Shown here in pieces: positions 1-12,442 of a stretch of 64,000 bases of DNA. Both the position numbers and the translations under genes were made by a program. This DNA comes from Solanum dulcamara (lineage: Eukaryota > Streptophyta > Magnoliopsida > Solanales > Solanaceae): assembly GCF_947179165.1 (NCBI RefSeq), contig NC_077239.1:66315134-66379133 (forward strand). The letters are read 5' to 3'. How positions within the stretch are numbered: the stretch's first letter is position 1; each line of letters opens with the position of its first letter. The notes beneath the pieces were generated by a model, which had not been told where the DNA came from, did not search any database, and saw only the letters and a program-made list of their open reading frames with translations.

Positions 1-2525
1 GATTATATACACTCAACTCAATAATCAACTCAATAATCAAATCCAATCTAGTCACATACCATTCTATTCAATCCCATCACAATTCATCTAATCCAATCCA
101 ACCATATACAATCAACTCAACATTCAACTCAACAATCAGCTCAAGGGACTTAACTCAGTAAATATGCAAATTAAATTATACAATGTTTTACAATTCAACT
201 CAAAGGACTCGACTCAATAGATATGTAATAACTCACTCAAGCGTCTTAAGTCTAACAAGAAATAGTGTAGACAGGACTAACTCATAAGCATATAGCAACT
301 CACTCAACTCAACTGACTCAGAGTACTATCAAGACCTAAATCGGAGTTTCTCTTAACCGACAACCATCACTTATGAGCCAGTGAAGGTATAACAAATCGA
401 CGTTGTTGCCGCGCCCGTTCATACCTTTCCAGGGTATGAACGAATCAAACACTCATGGATCCAATCCAACCAAGTCCTATAATGTCAGGACAAAACTCTC
501 GGGGAAGCATCCGACTTAACGGTTCAATCCCCCCTACGTTTGGCAACACAGGTATTGGGTTCGAGTACGGACTATACTCTTGCCCAATTCAGTGCTCGAT
601 ACTCCTCCCATGACTCTATGCTCATAAAACTCCTCCAATCATCTCAAACAAGCCCTCACGGCTAGTTTCATGTGGAACATTGCCACCTCATCAACTCTGT
701 TCTCATTTCAACTCAATTAACTCATAATGACAAGTCTAATTGGATCTTCTTTCAAATCGACTCATCTCAAATCATCAAACTCTTCTCTTTAAAAATTTAT
801 ACAATCTCAACTCAATGATTGCAGAAAATATTATATACATAAAAATATAATTTCAACTCCTCAACTCAAACTCAAAATAGATACTTTAATGTAAAAATAC
901 TCAACTCATTTAAAGGCTCCTCATACTCAACTCATTTAAAGGCTCCTTTCTAAATCAAAGATGAAACTAATAATTCTTTAGACTCAAAATAGTGTATAAA
1001 TAGTTTATGCAAAAGGTTCACAAATAATTTATTTAAAGCTCCTCCTCAAAGGGTCATTTATTTTCAAAATATTCCTAAGACTCCAATCAACTCAAATTTT
1101 GCACATCATATACCACAAAATCACATTAGAATCCAATCCACTGTATCACACAACATCCTCATCAACATAACCTCTTCATTTACATCATCACCAAACATTA
1201 TCATCACATCATTATCAAATACCATCATCACATCAATCGTCAAACATCTACTCCAAAATTCTTATTTTAGTTATATGTTCATTTTATAGAAGCAAAAGGA
1301 CATTCTTAATTATCTAATTCATTCTTTTTATTCCAATCAATACATATATACACAAAACCATCCACCTCAACTCAAGACAAATTATGACCAAAGAAATCTC
1401 ATCTTGGGTTCATGTGAATGAAACATGAATCCATACTCTCAACAAAACTCAACTCAAGAATATCGTCAATACCTATAAATCTATATACAAAGATACATTT
1501 GTAGTTAATAATATGAAAAATAACTATTTAGTAACTCAAGTCATTAAAAACATCAATCAACTAATAGTACTTAAAAACATTCTATAGTTTAGGAAAACTT
1601 TCAAGAAAACCTTCTTAGAAGGTTCAACTCTTTCACAACTTCTATCCAACACATCTATGGGCATATGGAAGAACTAAATCCATATTTTAGGTTAGCCTTA
1701 CATACCTTGTTTGAAGACTTTGAAGGAACTTGATGTTAGGTCTTCAATGGAAGACTTGAATCCTTGAAACTCTTGAAGGCACCCTTTGTTGGAGATGGAT
1801 TTGGAGAAGAAGAAGAAGAAGAGAGGGAAAGTATTTAGGGCTTTTTAGAGAGAGAGAGGAGCTGAAAATAATGGTCCAAAATGCTCAAGGATGGTGTATA
1901 AATAATTTGGAAAAAGTCCAAGTTGCCCCTCTTCCAAAAATATGGAAATTTGGGCAAACGTCTTGCTGGCGCTATAGTGGCGCATCGCGCCACTGCAGTG
2001 CCAAGCCAAAATAGGCTTAAAACCCTGCATACCTAATAGTGGCGCATCGTGCCAAGCCCCAAACTACTGAGGCTGTTTTCTGGCGCTATAGTGGCGTGGG
2101 GCGCCACTGGAGCGCCAAGCCTGAATTTCGCCCAAGCCTGAATATTCCTACAGTACTAGTCCGTAGTAAAATGGTCATAACTTTTGACTCCAACTCCAAA
2201 AATTGCAATCTTGGTCGCGTTGGAAAGAAGACTCAAAGACCTTTAATTCGGTAGGTCGTGGTCCATCCAGTTCTTTATATCCTAGTAGATATGGTCATTT
2301 AAAGTTGACCCTTATACTAACTCATCCAAAAACTTAATCGATTGGAGTTCTTTGGACTCGACTTGGTGTTAGAGATCCCTTATGACCCCTAAACACATCT
2401 AACACACTTCAAATACTTAGAAATTAATCCTAACTCACATGTAGAATTACAAGTCCTCCAGCCCGAGTCTACCCACACGTGAAGAAATATTTGATTATTT
2501 GCGAAAAAATTTCCGGGGTGTCACA
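1..2525 (-). mobile_element. D-family gypsy LTR, truncated by the window edge
   Basis: On the minus strand it begins TGTGACACCCCGG at 2525 and runs off the left edge. It aligns along its length with the complete D-family solo LTR at 9946-12442: both share the stretch around the words actcagagtactatcaagac, the TATGAACGA...catccgac block and the cluster of ggcgc/gcgcc words (here 1969-2125). By that alignment roughly 300 or more bases lie outside the window. The right flank (2526 on) is gypsy pol, so this LTR was inserted into an E-family element; the expected left copy of the target duplication (ACCGA on the right) cannot be seen. Short reading frames at 1845-2254 are chance frames inside it. 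Confidence 0.8.
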
Positions 2526-3118
2526 ACCGATTTACTTTGGGATGCCATAGCCAAAGTCTGGGTTATTCAGGATATGTTGAGGATAGCTCAGAATAGGCAC
2601 CGGAGTTATGCTGATCGCAGGCGTTGGCCCTTGCACTTCAAGGTTGGATATTGAGTGTTCTTGCGGGTGTCTCCTTTGAAGGGTGTGATGAGATTCGGTA
2701 GGCGGGGTAAGCTTAGCCCCAGGTATATTGGGGACTTTGAGATTTTAAGGAGAGTTAGAGAGGTTACTTTTGAGTTGGCTTTGCCACCAATATTTTTAGC
2801 TATACACCTTGTTTTTCATATTTCTATGCTGCGTTGGTACATTTCAGATGAGTCTCACGTGCTTCATTATGATTCAGTTGAGTTGGATGATCGCCTGACT
2901 TTTGTTGAGGAGTCGGTTGCTATTCTAGCTAGATATGTTCGCCAGCTTTGTTCTAAGTCCATCCCTATGGTTAAGGTCCAGTGGTTCTATCTTTCAATCA
3001 AAAAGGCTACCTGGGAGACCGAGAAGAAAATGAGGGAGAAGTTCCCCAACTTATTTGGCCCTTCAGGTATACCCTTGTTTTTACTTTCGCAGACGAAAGT
3101 TCTTTTAGTAGTGGATGT
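2526..3118 (+). pseudogene. Decayed gypsy pol 3' end (integrase tail and chromodomain)
   Basis: This is the last part of a Ty3/gypsy polyprotein: the end of integrase and the chromodomain region. Visible landmarks are [41 protein letters not shown] and a C-terminal ATWETEKKMREKFPNLF that matches the [17 protein letters not shown] end of the intact element at 21280-25842. A stop (TGA at 2652-2654) replaces the Trp expected just before VFLRVSP, so the frame is broken; the open part after it runs 2655-3134. It is cut upstream by the D-family LTR and is followed directly by its own 3' LTR at 3119. The chromodomain places the parent among the chromoviruses. Confidence 0.85.
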
Positions 3119-6100
3119 TGTAATGACCCTCTAGGTCATTTTCCTAATACTGCTTCTGCTTTATCATTTAGAACATTCCTATATTGATCCCAGGTCATTT
3201 ATGACCTGCTGGTGCAGGTAGCATGGCCTCCTAGTTGTTCATTTGGGTTTCAGACCCGTTTCCCTATTCTGAAGCTTTTATAACTTGAAAAGTTGAATTT
3301 GGTCATAACTTTAGGAAAAAAATCTTAGAATGGAATTCTGACCATTCCATTAGCTCCAGAATGGACAAATTAGGCTAGCGGCATGATCGTCATGAGTTTT
3401 GAGGCAATCTATACGAGTTTGAGGCCATTTGGCTCTTTTAACTTTGAAAGTTAGCCTATGGTTGACTTTGATCAACATTCTTGGAAAATGCACTCGGATA
3501 GAAATTTTGATAGCACGGTTAGCTCTGAAACATCTAGTTTAGTATGGAACACCTTATGTTCGGTTCTCGAAACTTCCGAGTTCATTTTGACCCCCTTGGT
3601 GGATTTCAATATTCAGAGGTGGGACACAAATTTGATTATAACGATCTCTGATGGGAATTTCGACTGCACCGTCGAATCTGGAATATCATTTCCAATGAGA
3701 TTCTATATAGGTTTGTATTTTTCCGACTCCAGATGAGTCTGGAGCGTCAAAACCAAGGATTTGGTAATTGTTGAAATCTGGTGGTGCGCTGGTGCACCGT
3801 ATCTGGTGCACCCTCTCCTTTATCAAAGCAACCAATTTCAGCATTTACTTGGAAATTAGTTTCACTTCATACCTCGATTTTTCCTTCATTTCAAGCTAAA
3901 ATTTGATGATCTAAAGGTCCAAATTGAAGAAATTTTTGTGAGAAATCTAGTGGTGAGCTCTGAAATGTGAAGAGAAGTTTCATGTGAGGTAAGAAATCGA
4001 ATTTAGCTACTGCTCTAGTAATTTTTAGAGTTGTATTTTGTTGAAATTGTGGAGGTTGTAACTTGATCAATTTAAACCCGATTTGAGTAATTTTTTAGGC
4101 TAGATTGTGGGATTTTTTGTAAGAATCGTCATAGTGTAATTTGTTTAGGTTGAAAAGGTCTCGGTTTTTCGAAATTAGATGATCAAGAAGATGCCATTTT
4201 TGACCTTTTATTCAAATTTTGCAAATCATGATTGTATGCTCATCCCGCGTAGTTTCCCACCCTAAATTGTGGTCTATTATTGATTTATGAGTGTGGAGTG
4301 ACATTTAGAACCTATTTGCGATTCTGAATATGGGTCCCACATTTCCCGTCTTAGACCCCAAAATTGGTCCGTCTCCAAAAATCATGAAATTAGTATCTAA
4401 ACAATCGTAATGATGTTGTGATTCTATTTTTGGTAGCGTGGCAGCATTCCGAGGCCTTTTGAAAGGGAAAAACTCTGGCACAATAATTTGGAGCTTGCGT
4501 GTTCAGCCTACAAGTAGGCTACGCTTTCCTTTCTTTAGATTGAGTCGAAATGTGTGAAATTATGTTGATATTGATGGAATTTGGGTTGGGTAGGTTATCT
4601 GTATATCTTAGGTATTAGAAATCATGCTTAAGGCTTTTCATCGGGTTTCTTGGGTATTTGGAAACATGTGTATTATGTCATTATCTGTTAGTATTGTAAG
4701 GAGAGTTGAATGATTGTGTGGTTGATATTGTGGAGTATGTTGGCCTTAGTATAGATTGTATTGCCCGACATTGCTCCGACATGCTTAGATCCTTATAGAA
4801 TGGAGTAGCGGGCTAGTGCGTGGTAGTTGGACTTAGCTCGGTGACACCCTTACTCTTAATAACACCCTCATCCATAACTCGATATGATCATGACTTTGGG
4901 ATGGGGCGGCAATACTAGATTTCATAATTATTTGGATTCGGCTCCGGTTTAAGTTTTGGCGGTATATCAGTTGGCACATTGAGAAGGAGATTCTCGATAT
5001 TGTTGTTGTCTAGTTGAAAAGGAGCATAATCGGCACCATGGGATAAATTATCTGCGAGCATTTGGGTACCTAGTCCCGACCTCCATTTTGAATTATCGGG
5101 GAGCATCCGGGTACCCAGCCCCGGCCTCTGTCGGCTTGCTAGTATGATGAGCATTCGAGTGCCCAGTCTTGTCCTTGATCATATCAATGTGTTTGACGAG
5201 CATCCGGGTACCCAATCCCGACCTCGACTACACTGATGTAATATGGCAAGCATCCGAGTACCAATCCCAGCCTTGGCCACGTTGGACATTCGGGCGAGCA
5301 TCTAGGTCTCAGTCCCGGCCTCGACCCCTAAGGCACTCCCTTTTTCATTGACTCTTGGAGATTCTGGATTTGAAAATGATATAGTACTTCGGTTCCTAAC
5401 ATCACAGATTCTTGGTTCCCAGCCTTGATAGTTGTAGCTATTTTGTGCACTCGACGGGCTTATGAGGGTTCTTTCGATTTTTATTTCACTTGTGCACGAG
5501 TGTCCCTGCTGGAATTATGTGGCTCAGGTGGGTATAGTTAGTTATAGCTCTCGTAGATAGTACTCGTTTCACTTTAGATGCTTATGTTGATTCCTATTTA
5601 GGCTTATTCCTCTTTTTCATATTGTTTTTACCCTTTCTTCTCAATCAGCCTATGATGCCTATTGAGTACCTATTGTCTTGGTACTCATACTGCACTCTGC
5701 ATCTACTTTCGTGATGCAGGACCGAGCACCAGCAACTATCGTGGATAGATAGAGCATGTTGCAGTCAGCTTCGGAAATCAAGATGAGCACTTGGCGTTTT
5801 GGATCACTTTTGTCTCCTTCAGTATGGATGGCCCGTCTTTTACCTTTTTGAGACTAGCCAGTTGTTGTAAATATTTTCGGTCCACTTTCGGAACTTGTAC
5901 TCGTCTTTTACTTTGTAGCAGCTCTGTACTTGTAACTTCCAAGTTCTGGGAGGGATCTTTAGTTGTTTATATCATGTTTTGGGTTACTTCCGCTTATTCA
6001 TTCTGCTTACTTTTATAATTCGTCACTCTTGTTTAGTTTCTGCCCTCAAGCCCATTATTGGAGTTCCGGATTTACAGGTTGTCTTATCTATTGGTGGGTT

Positions 6101-6141
6101 ATAATAGAAGTCATCATGACTTGAGAAATCGGATCGTAACA
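3119..6141 (+). mobile_element. E-family gypsy 3' LTR (copy E1)
   Basis: It starts TGTAATGACCC right after the tract tttagtagtgga that also precedes the E-family LTR at 49519, and it ends ggatcgtaaca (gtgaca in other copies). Length about 3.0 kb. The order of blocks (CCAAATTAGGC, a gccatttggctctt block, the taggctacg block near 4515, the cttgagaaatcgga end) is the same as in 49519-53096. At 3791-3798 and 3805-3812 it carries two copies of the perfect palindrome GGTGCACC where other E copies carry gcgatcgc words. At 5050-5330 there is a run of about six copies of a ~60-bp unit centred on gagcatccgggtacccag. Confidence 0.8.
5050..5330 (+). repeat. Minisatellite in LTR E1 (gagcatccgggtacccag unit)
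   Basis: About six degenerate copies of a word close to gagcatccgggtacccag followed by tcccgacctc, spaced roughly 50-65 bp. Short frames called here (4915-5351) are artefacts of this repeat. Confidence 0.75.
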
Positions 6142-8210
6142 GTTCTACTTTTTTATTTTTATCCACAAAGTATTAGTATTAATTACAACTACGTACCCTG
6201 ATCAAAGTATTTATCATACATAACTACATGACTTTGACATAATTAGAAACCGCAGCTACACTATTTTTAATTTCATAGCACAATTCTAATTCCTTCTTTG
6301 AGGAAGGAGCAAATAGACTTAAAATAAGGTCAGCCCAAGGGCCAAGCGAGTAAAGCGATCCTTTAGAACACTGATATTTTATTAGAAAATTTTATAAATG
6401 ACTAATGTTTAGGGCTAATTAGAAATTTTTAGTTATAGTTTGGGTCTTTTATCATTTATAGGAAGAGGAGAAAATTTTTATAAATGACTAATGTTTAGGG
6501 CTAATTAGAAATTTTTAGTTATAATTTGGGTCTTTTATCATTTATAGGAAGAGGAGAGGCGGGTGAAGCGATCCTTTAGGACAGTAATATTTTTTGAGAA
6601 TTTCAGTATTGACTAATGTTTAATGTTTACGGCAACATTTATGGTAAAGTAAAAAACCTACGCCCCACATCCTATAAAATAGGTTTAAAATACACCCCTA
6701 TTGGTAATCAAGGAAACAAATAATATTCTAATTAAAATAGAAACAATATCGTATTTTCCTATTTTTTAATATTTAAAAATAATATTTTAAAGACTCTACA
6801 ACAGATAAAACTGTCATTTACTATTATTATTTTCAATTAGTTATTATTTTAACTATTATCTTAATATTTATGAGTTTAAAATTAATTAAAATAACAAATA
6901 TTAATTTTTTACTTATTTATAATAGTTTAAAACTCCTACTATTTAGTATTTTTAATGGTATTGTATTTTATGGTATCTCGTGTTAATGTATGAACAGGGG
7001 ATGTTAGGTCGTTTTTCTTTTTGTTGAATGGTTTAAATAAGGTAAAATATTATTCTCCGAATATGAAACCTCCAAATTATGAGAGACAGAATGAAGGAAG
7101 AATCCTACACCTAAAAGTGAAAGTCATTCGAATTTTATAGTTAAAAAAAAAAAGGATTCCTTTAGTCACCTGCCATAAATAAACGATGTAAACAACAAAT
7201 AACATGAATCGGCTTTATTTTTTTATTGACAATTTCCATTATAAAAAAGTATTTATCAAAAAACAAAAATGCTTATGAGAAAAATCACTATCGAAAGTAT
7301 GTGAGTGAGAGTAAAAAACTTTAAAATTGATTGAGAATTTTAGTTTAAGAGCTAAATTTCTTTTATTTTACTTGAAATTGCTAGAAATTCTTTTTCTACT
7401 TTGAGTGGCATGTATCTAAGATGGAAAACAAATTTATTTTTTCTTAGATATAAAGTTCCATGAGTGCTATTGTTCTTTTTCTACTTTTCAGTTTTCACTT
7501 ATCAATATGTTTGTTGTCTTTCTAAAGTTATTAGACATTATTTGATCAATATTTGAACACATCTATATAAGCAATTATTGATTGATTCTTCAATATTCTT
7601 GTGCATGTGAAGGAAAATTCATGTGAAGTGTGTAATAGAGACTTTGTGCTGATTACGAGCGGATGTGAAGGCATATTTTTTTTCTTAATTTATTTCTCAT
7701 TCATATTGGTATTACTTATGTTGTTATGGGCTGCACTAGAGTGTATTTTCTCTAGAAAGAATATAAACCCAAAAATCATTTAATTTGTAAAAGAAGGTGA
7801 AGTGAGATATAACAGACAAAAATATATTTGAGATACAATATTTATTTGTATCATTTAAACAGTTATAACATTTAATTTAATATCAATTGCTATTTTTAAT
7901 AATTTTGTGTTTATATATAATTTTATTGATTAATGAGATACGTACACTAGACTAATTATGTTAAAAATAGGATTCCTACAATATAATATATAGGTTTTTC
8001 TATGTTTTTACGTGTGACATATATTATACCAAACCCCAAGCCACGACCATGATGAGAGCAGTAGGCGATTATCAGAAGGAAATAATGTTTCAAAGTTGGG
8101 TGGAAACAGAAGCGAGACGAAGAGCTAATTAGCGAGTTTTGCAGCAAAATCGAAGTACAAAAATGGGTTTTTAAGGTATATGGTTTCACAATAATAAGAA
8201 GATTTCTAGC
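6142..8210. other. AT-rich intergenic DNA without recognised genes
   Basis: Between the end of LTR E1 and the F-box pseudogene. Strongly AT-rich with many short homopolymer runs. The frames at 7601-7783 and 7956-8264 (minus) have no recognisable domain. The upstream region of the F-box gene, including its original start codon, must lie in the last few hundred bases but could not be fixed. Confidence 0.6.
6350..6625 (+). repeat. Tandem ~85-bp repeat, two good copies and flanking partial units
   Basis: A unit beginning gaaaattttataaatgacta is present at 6385 and again at 6470 (period 85 bp), almost identical. The flanks share a second block, aagcgatcctttag, at about 6353 and 6563, so a third, more decayed unit is present. 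No coding content. Confidence 0.85.
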
Positions 8211-8777
8211 TTGGGCAAGAGAGAGCAACCCACAGCTGACATATTGCCTGAATCTGTGATTCACAAAATACTTTGTTATCTTAGTTATATAGAAGCATCC
8301 CGGATGAGAATTTTCTCCAAAACATGGCTACAAGCCTGTTTGACTCATCCCAACTTGAAATCACAGTTCATTCTTCTGATGAAAACATTAATACAGTGGA
8401 TAACATTATAGAGATACAAAGACGGAAAAATCCCTATTGACAAGTTTGAATTTCACAGTGACACTGCAAGAGCTAAGGTGATCTGTCCTTTGATTGATAA
8501 GTGTTTTGACATTGTCCTTCGAAATGATGTAAAAGTTAGTCTATAGAAATTTTAAATATCATTCACCATACCCCTTCCCTATTTGTAAAAGTTAGTCTAG
8601 AGAAATTTTAAATATCATTCATCAAACCCCTTCCCTATTTATAAATTCCTGGCAACAAAATATTTAGGAGAACTGGTCCTAACGAATTGTGATCTGACGC
8701 ATTTTTATCATCTACTAGTCATGTCATGAACTTTCACTCTTTGAGAAAGCTTTCTCTACCTTATATAACTTTAAACG
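8211..8777 (+). pseudogene. F-box/LRR protein pseudogene, part 1 (F-box and first LRR region)
   Basis: The translation contains an F-box, DILPESVIHKILCYLSYIEA followed by SKTWLQACLTHPNL, typical of the plant F-box/LRR family whose products act as substrate receptors of SCF ubiquitin ligases. Downstream the sequence reads on in changing frames through KDGKIPIDKFEF, a PLIDKCFDIVLRNDVK stretch, KFLATKYLGELVLTNCDLTH and SLRKLSLPYITLN, i.e. the usual region after the F-box and the first leucine-rich repeats. It is broken by stops, by frameshifts and by a 56-bp tandem duplication. The open frame starts at a TTG, so the real ATG must be further upstream or lost. The piece ends where an E-family LTR begins at 8778 and resumes at 13913 with DDNML, the residues expected after ITLN. 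Family assignment is strong; the exact orthologue is unknown. Confidence 0.85.
8529..8640 (+). repeat. 56-bp tandem duplication inside the F-box pseudogene
   Basis: The unit gtaaaagttagtct...ccttccctattt occurs at 8529 and 8585 with a few differences. 56 is not a multiple of three, so the duplication alone shifts the reading frame. Confidence 0.9.
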
Positions 8778-9284
8778 TGTAATGACCTCCAAACTCATTT
8801 TCGTGCTTTTGCGTGTTTTTACTGTTTTACCCCTCTCTGTAGCTTCTCTTTAGCCCTTGTGTGATGTTGGGATGGATGGTACTATCCTTGAGGTAGTTGG
8901 GTGAGTTTGGTGCGAGTTTTTCTCTTTTTAGATGTTTAATGTGAAAATAGTTGACTTTTGTCAACAACCACAGATTCGATCGTCATATGGAAATTTCGAC
9001 AGCTCCACCATCTCCGGAAGGTCCATATTGGTCTAGAAGGAAGGTTGAATTGGATTTTGGAGTCTTCGTTTTGAGTTTGTATGATTTTGTCGTTTTAGCT
9101 TTGAATTTTAAGCCAGAATGTTGTTTCTAATTGGGTAGTAATCCATTTGCGTCGAATAAATTTTGAACCCCCGTTGGGGAAATTTCAATTCCTTAATTTC
9201 AGTACCAGCGGCACTGCTAGTGTAGCATCCATTCTTCTCCGCATTTGCGAACCAGGAGCCGTCATCGTGAAGGTCTAGAGTACT

Positions 9285-9405
9285 CACTATCGCGATCGCG
9301 GGCTCCAGCACCGCGTTCGCGAAGGTAAGGGTCGTTGGTCACCACGATCGAGGGGTTGATTGTCGCGATCGTGCAGGATATTTTGGCGAGGACTCGCGAT
9401 TGCAA
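9285..9405. repeat. Inverted-repeat words (TCGCGATCGCG) in U3 of LTR E3
   Basis: tatcgcgatcgcg at 9288-9300, followed by ccgcgttcgcgaa, ccacgatcgagg, gtcgcgatcgtg and ctcgcgattgc within about 110 bp. CpG-rich words of this kind are absent from the surrounding AT-rich LTR. Confidence 0.75.
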
Positions 9406-9945
9406 CGAACAATTTCACTGGCACCAGTGAGCTTCAAGACCCATTTTTAACTTACTCTTTTTCATTTCCAACATATTCAAAACTCATTTTTTAGAGCATT
9501 TCTTGATCAATTTTAGTGATTCTTGTTGCCTTGCATTGAAAACTCTTGCCGGGACGTTCCTAAACCCTTTCTCATCCCAAAAATCTTGTAAGTCTTATGT
9601 AATTTTATCGTTTTCTTCTATTTTTGACCATATTAGGGCTTGAATTTGGTGGGGCTGATTTGAGCCGTCCGGCGCGTGGAATGAGCCCATTTTTGGGACA
9701 CAAGTTTCTTGAGCCATTTGAGACCTTATGAAGGAGTTAGTTTTTCAAATTTATGTGCGGGTCTCAATGTAGAAATTTGACCTGATTTTGTTCTGTTTTT
9801 AATTATGGTAATATGGGTATAATTGGCTTTGTTTTGATGTGTTCTTCGATAATTTGGTAGAGTGGCATCATTCGGAGGTGACCCAAAAAGGAAAAATTCT
9901 GGTTTAGCTGTTCATGTGTGGTTTTAGCCTTGAGGTAGGCTATGG

Positions 9946-12442
9946 TGTCACACCCCGAGAGGGTATCCTAGGCGTGGCCGGCACTTGAAAGCCATTTCTG
10001 GCCTTCAAGCGAACCACCTGGTCCAGTCACACTTTTATTCATTCATATTCTCTCAGCGGAAGACTCAAACATAGGCATACTGTTCCTACTATAGGGCCGA
10101 AGGCCAAACACTATCAAATCGACAAACAAGTATAATAAAACTATTCAAAATAACAGTCCAACATTCCCACACTCTGGTCTATGAAGCCTCTATCTATAAT
10201 CTAGGAGGTGCCAATGACAAGCCCATGGCTACCAACAAGCAAAAATAAAGGAAACAAAACAAAACTATAAAGAAAGTCTTGGCATCCTCCGGAAGCTAGG
10301 AGGGCTCACCAAGTAGCTGGGAGTGTGTAGATCTTCAACGGTGCATCGGTTGATGATCTCTAGTACCTGTCTCTGCATCATGAAACGATGCAGGCCAAAT
10401 GGCGTCAGTACATGGAATGTATGAGTATGTAAAATGGCCGAATAATACAACATTAGAAAGGGGTCAAACCATCTCAGAAATCTCAACTCAGAAGGAAGGA
10501 AACAACTCAATCAAGTGTCCTAAGTCTAACAAGAAATGGGTTAGACGGAACCAAATCACATACCTCTCAACTCAAACCGACTCAGAGTACTATCAAGACC
10601 TAAATGGGAGTTTCTCTTATCCGATAACCATCACTTATGAGCCAGTGATAGTACAACAAGCCGACATTGTTGTCACGTCCATCCATACCTTGCCAGGGTA
10701 TGAACGAGTCATCAATCATGGATTCCATCGATCAGTCAAGTCCTATCATTTCAGGACAATAAAATAGAAAAAACCCGACTTTAATGGTTCGATCCCATGG
10801 GAAGCATCCGACTTTAACAGTTTCATCCCTACCTATGTTGACGGCGTAGTTTATGGGGTTTGAGTATGGACTATACTCTTATCTGCTTCGGTGCTCGATA
10901 CTCCTCCCATGACTCCATGCTCATAAGACTCCATCCAATCATCTCAAATAAGTCATCACGGCTAGTCTCATTTAGGACTTTGCCCACTCATCGACTCTAT
11001 CCTCAATTCAACTCAATCAAGTCATAATGGCAAGTCTCATTTAGAACCTTGCCAACATCATCAACTCTATCCTCAATTCAAATCAATCAAGTCTAACTTA
11101 GATGTGCATTTATAACAACCTACAAACATAACCAACCATATCTCTTCTCATTTATCACATCCTTAGGACTCATCACAACTCCAAGGTTTTAAATCAACAA
11201 TTCAAGAGGAATAACACATTTAAGGAAATTGACATATTTAACATAATCACATGGTTAAGGAAATCAACAAAGTATGTTAACAACTCATCTCCATCGACTC
11301 ATGCTAACAAGAGATTTTAGGAATTTCTTAGCTCAACAACATCAACATAATAGGAATCAATTAAATAGGTGACAAGACTCATTTAAACATAAACCTACCA
11401 AGAAACTCCATTCTTATGGACATTTAACCTCAAAGAAAGTATAGGGCACATGGGTGGACTCAACCCATGCTTTTAGTAACCTTACATACCTTAGTGAAGA
11501 CTTGAAGAAAACCTTGTTGTTGGGTCTTCAATGGAAAACTTGAATTTCTTGAAGCTCTTGAATGAAATCTTTGTTGGAGAAGGATTGAAGAAGAAGAGAG
11601 AGATTTCTAGGGCTTTTAGAGAGAGAGAGAAGCTGAAAATAATGGTCCAAAACATTCTAAGGCTGATACATATATAATTTGGGAAAATTCTCAAATTGCC
11701 CTTTCTCCAAAATTCTGAAAAATAGGCCAAAAATACTCTTAGCGCGATAGTGGCGTATCGCGCTACTGCAATGCCAAGTCGAATAGGCTTAAAAACCTTG
11801 CAATCCAATAGTGGCGCGTCGCGCCAGGGACCAAACTACTGAGGCTGTTTTGTGGTGCGATAGTGGCGCGTCGCGCCCTTACAGCGCCAAGCCCATATTT
11901 TCTAGGTTCTGGAAAAAAAGCTCGAAAACCCTGCACATCTCATAGTGGCGCACTGCGCCAGGGACCAAACTACTAAGGCTTGTTCCTGGCGCGATAGTGG
12001 AGCGTCGCGCCACTGTGGCGCCAAGCCCAAATTTCCAGCAGTTGCAACCCAGGCCTGAAATTCCTGCCGTGCTATTTCGTCTTAGGATCGTCATATCTTT
12101 TGACTCCAAACTCTAAAAATTACATTCTTAGTGGCGTTGGAAAGAAGACTCGACGATCTTTAATTTAATAGGTCATGGGCCACTCAGATTATCGTCTTTC
12201 AAAAGATAGGGTCGTTAGAAGTCGACCCCTTAGACGAACTCATTCTAAAACTTAGCCATGACGAATTCTCTGACTTAGCTTGGTCCTAGGGGTCCTTTGT
12301 GACCCCACATCACCTCCAACACTCTTCAATTACTCAGGGACTCATCTTAACTCATGCATATACTTCACAATAATTGAGTTCGACCCTACACGAATACAAG
12401 AAGGGTTCGGATCTTAGGGAAAAAATTTGGGGGGTGTTACAT
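9946..12442 (-). mobile_element. D-family gypsy solo LTR, target duplication TATGG
   Basis: Read on the minus strand it begins TGTAACACCCCCC at 12442 and ends ggggtgtgaca at 9946: a canonical TG...CA LTR of 2497 bp. It is flanked by perfect 5-bp copies of TATGG at 9941-9945 and 12443-12447, which proves insertion and the lack of an internal region (solo LTR made by LTR-LTR recombination). Removing it rejoins an E-family LTR at gaggtaggctatgg/tttctttcc, the same block seen at 43880 and 50870. It includes four or more ggcgc/gcgcc inverted words at 11738-12025. Confidence 0.93.
11738..12025. repeat. Inverted-repeat words (agtggcgcgtcgcgcc) in U3 of the D-family LTR
   Basis: Four or five copies of a word close to agtggcgcgtcgcgcc, each able to pair with itself through ggcgc/gcgcc, spaced about 60-80 bp. 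The partner LTR copy has the same cluster at 1969-2125. Confidence 0.85.
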
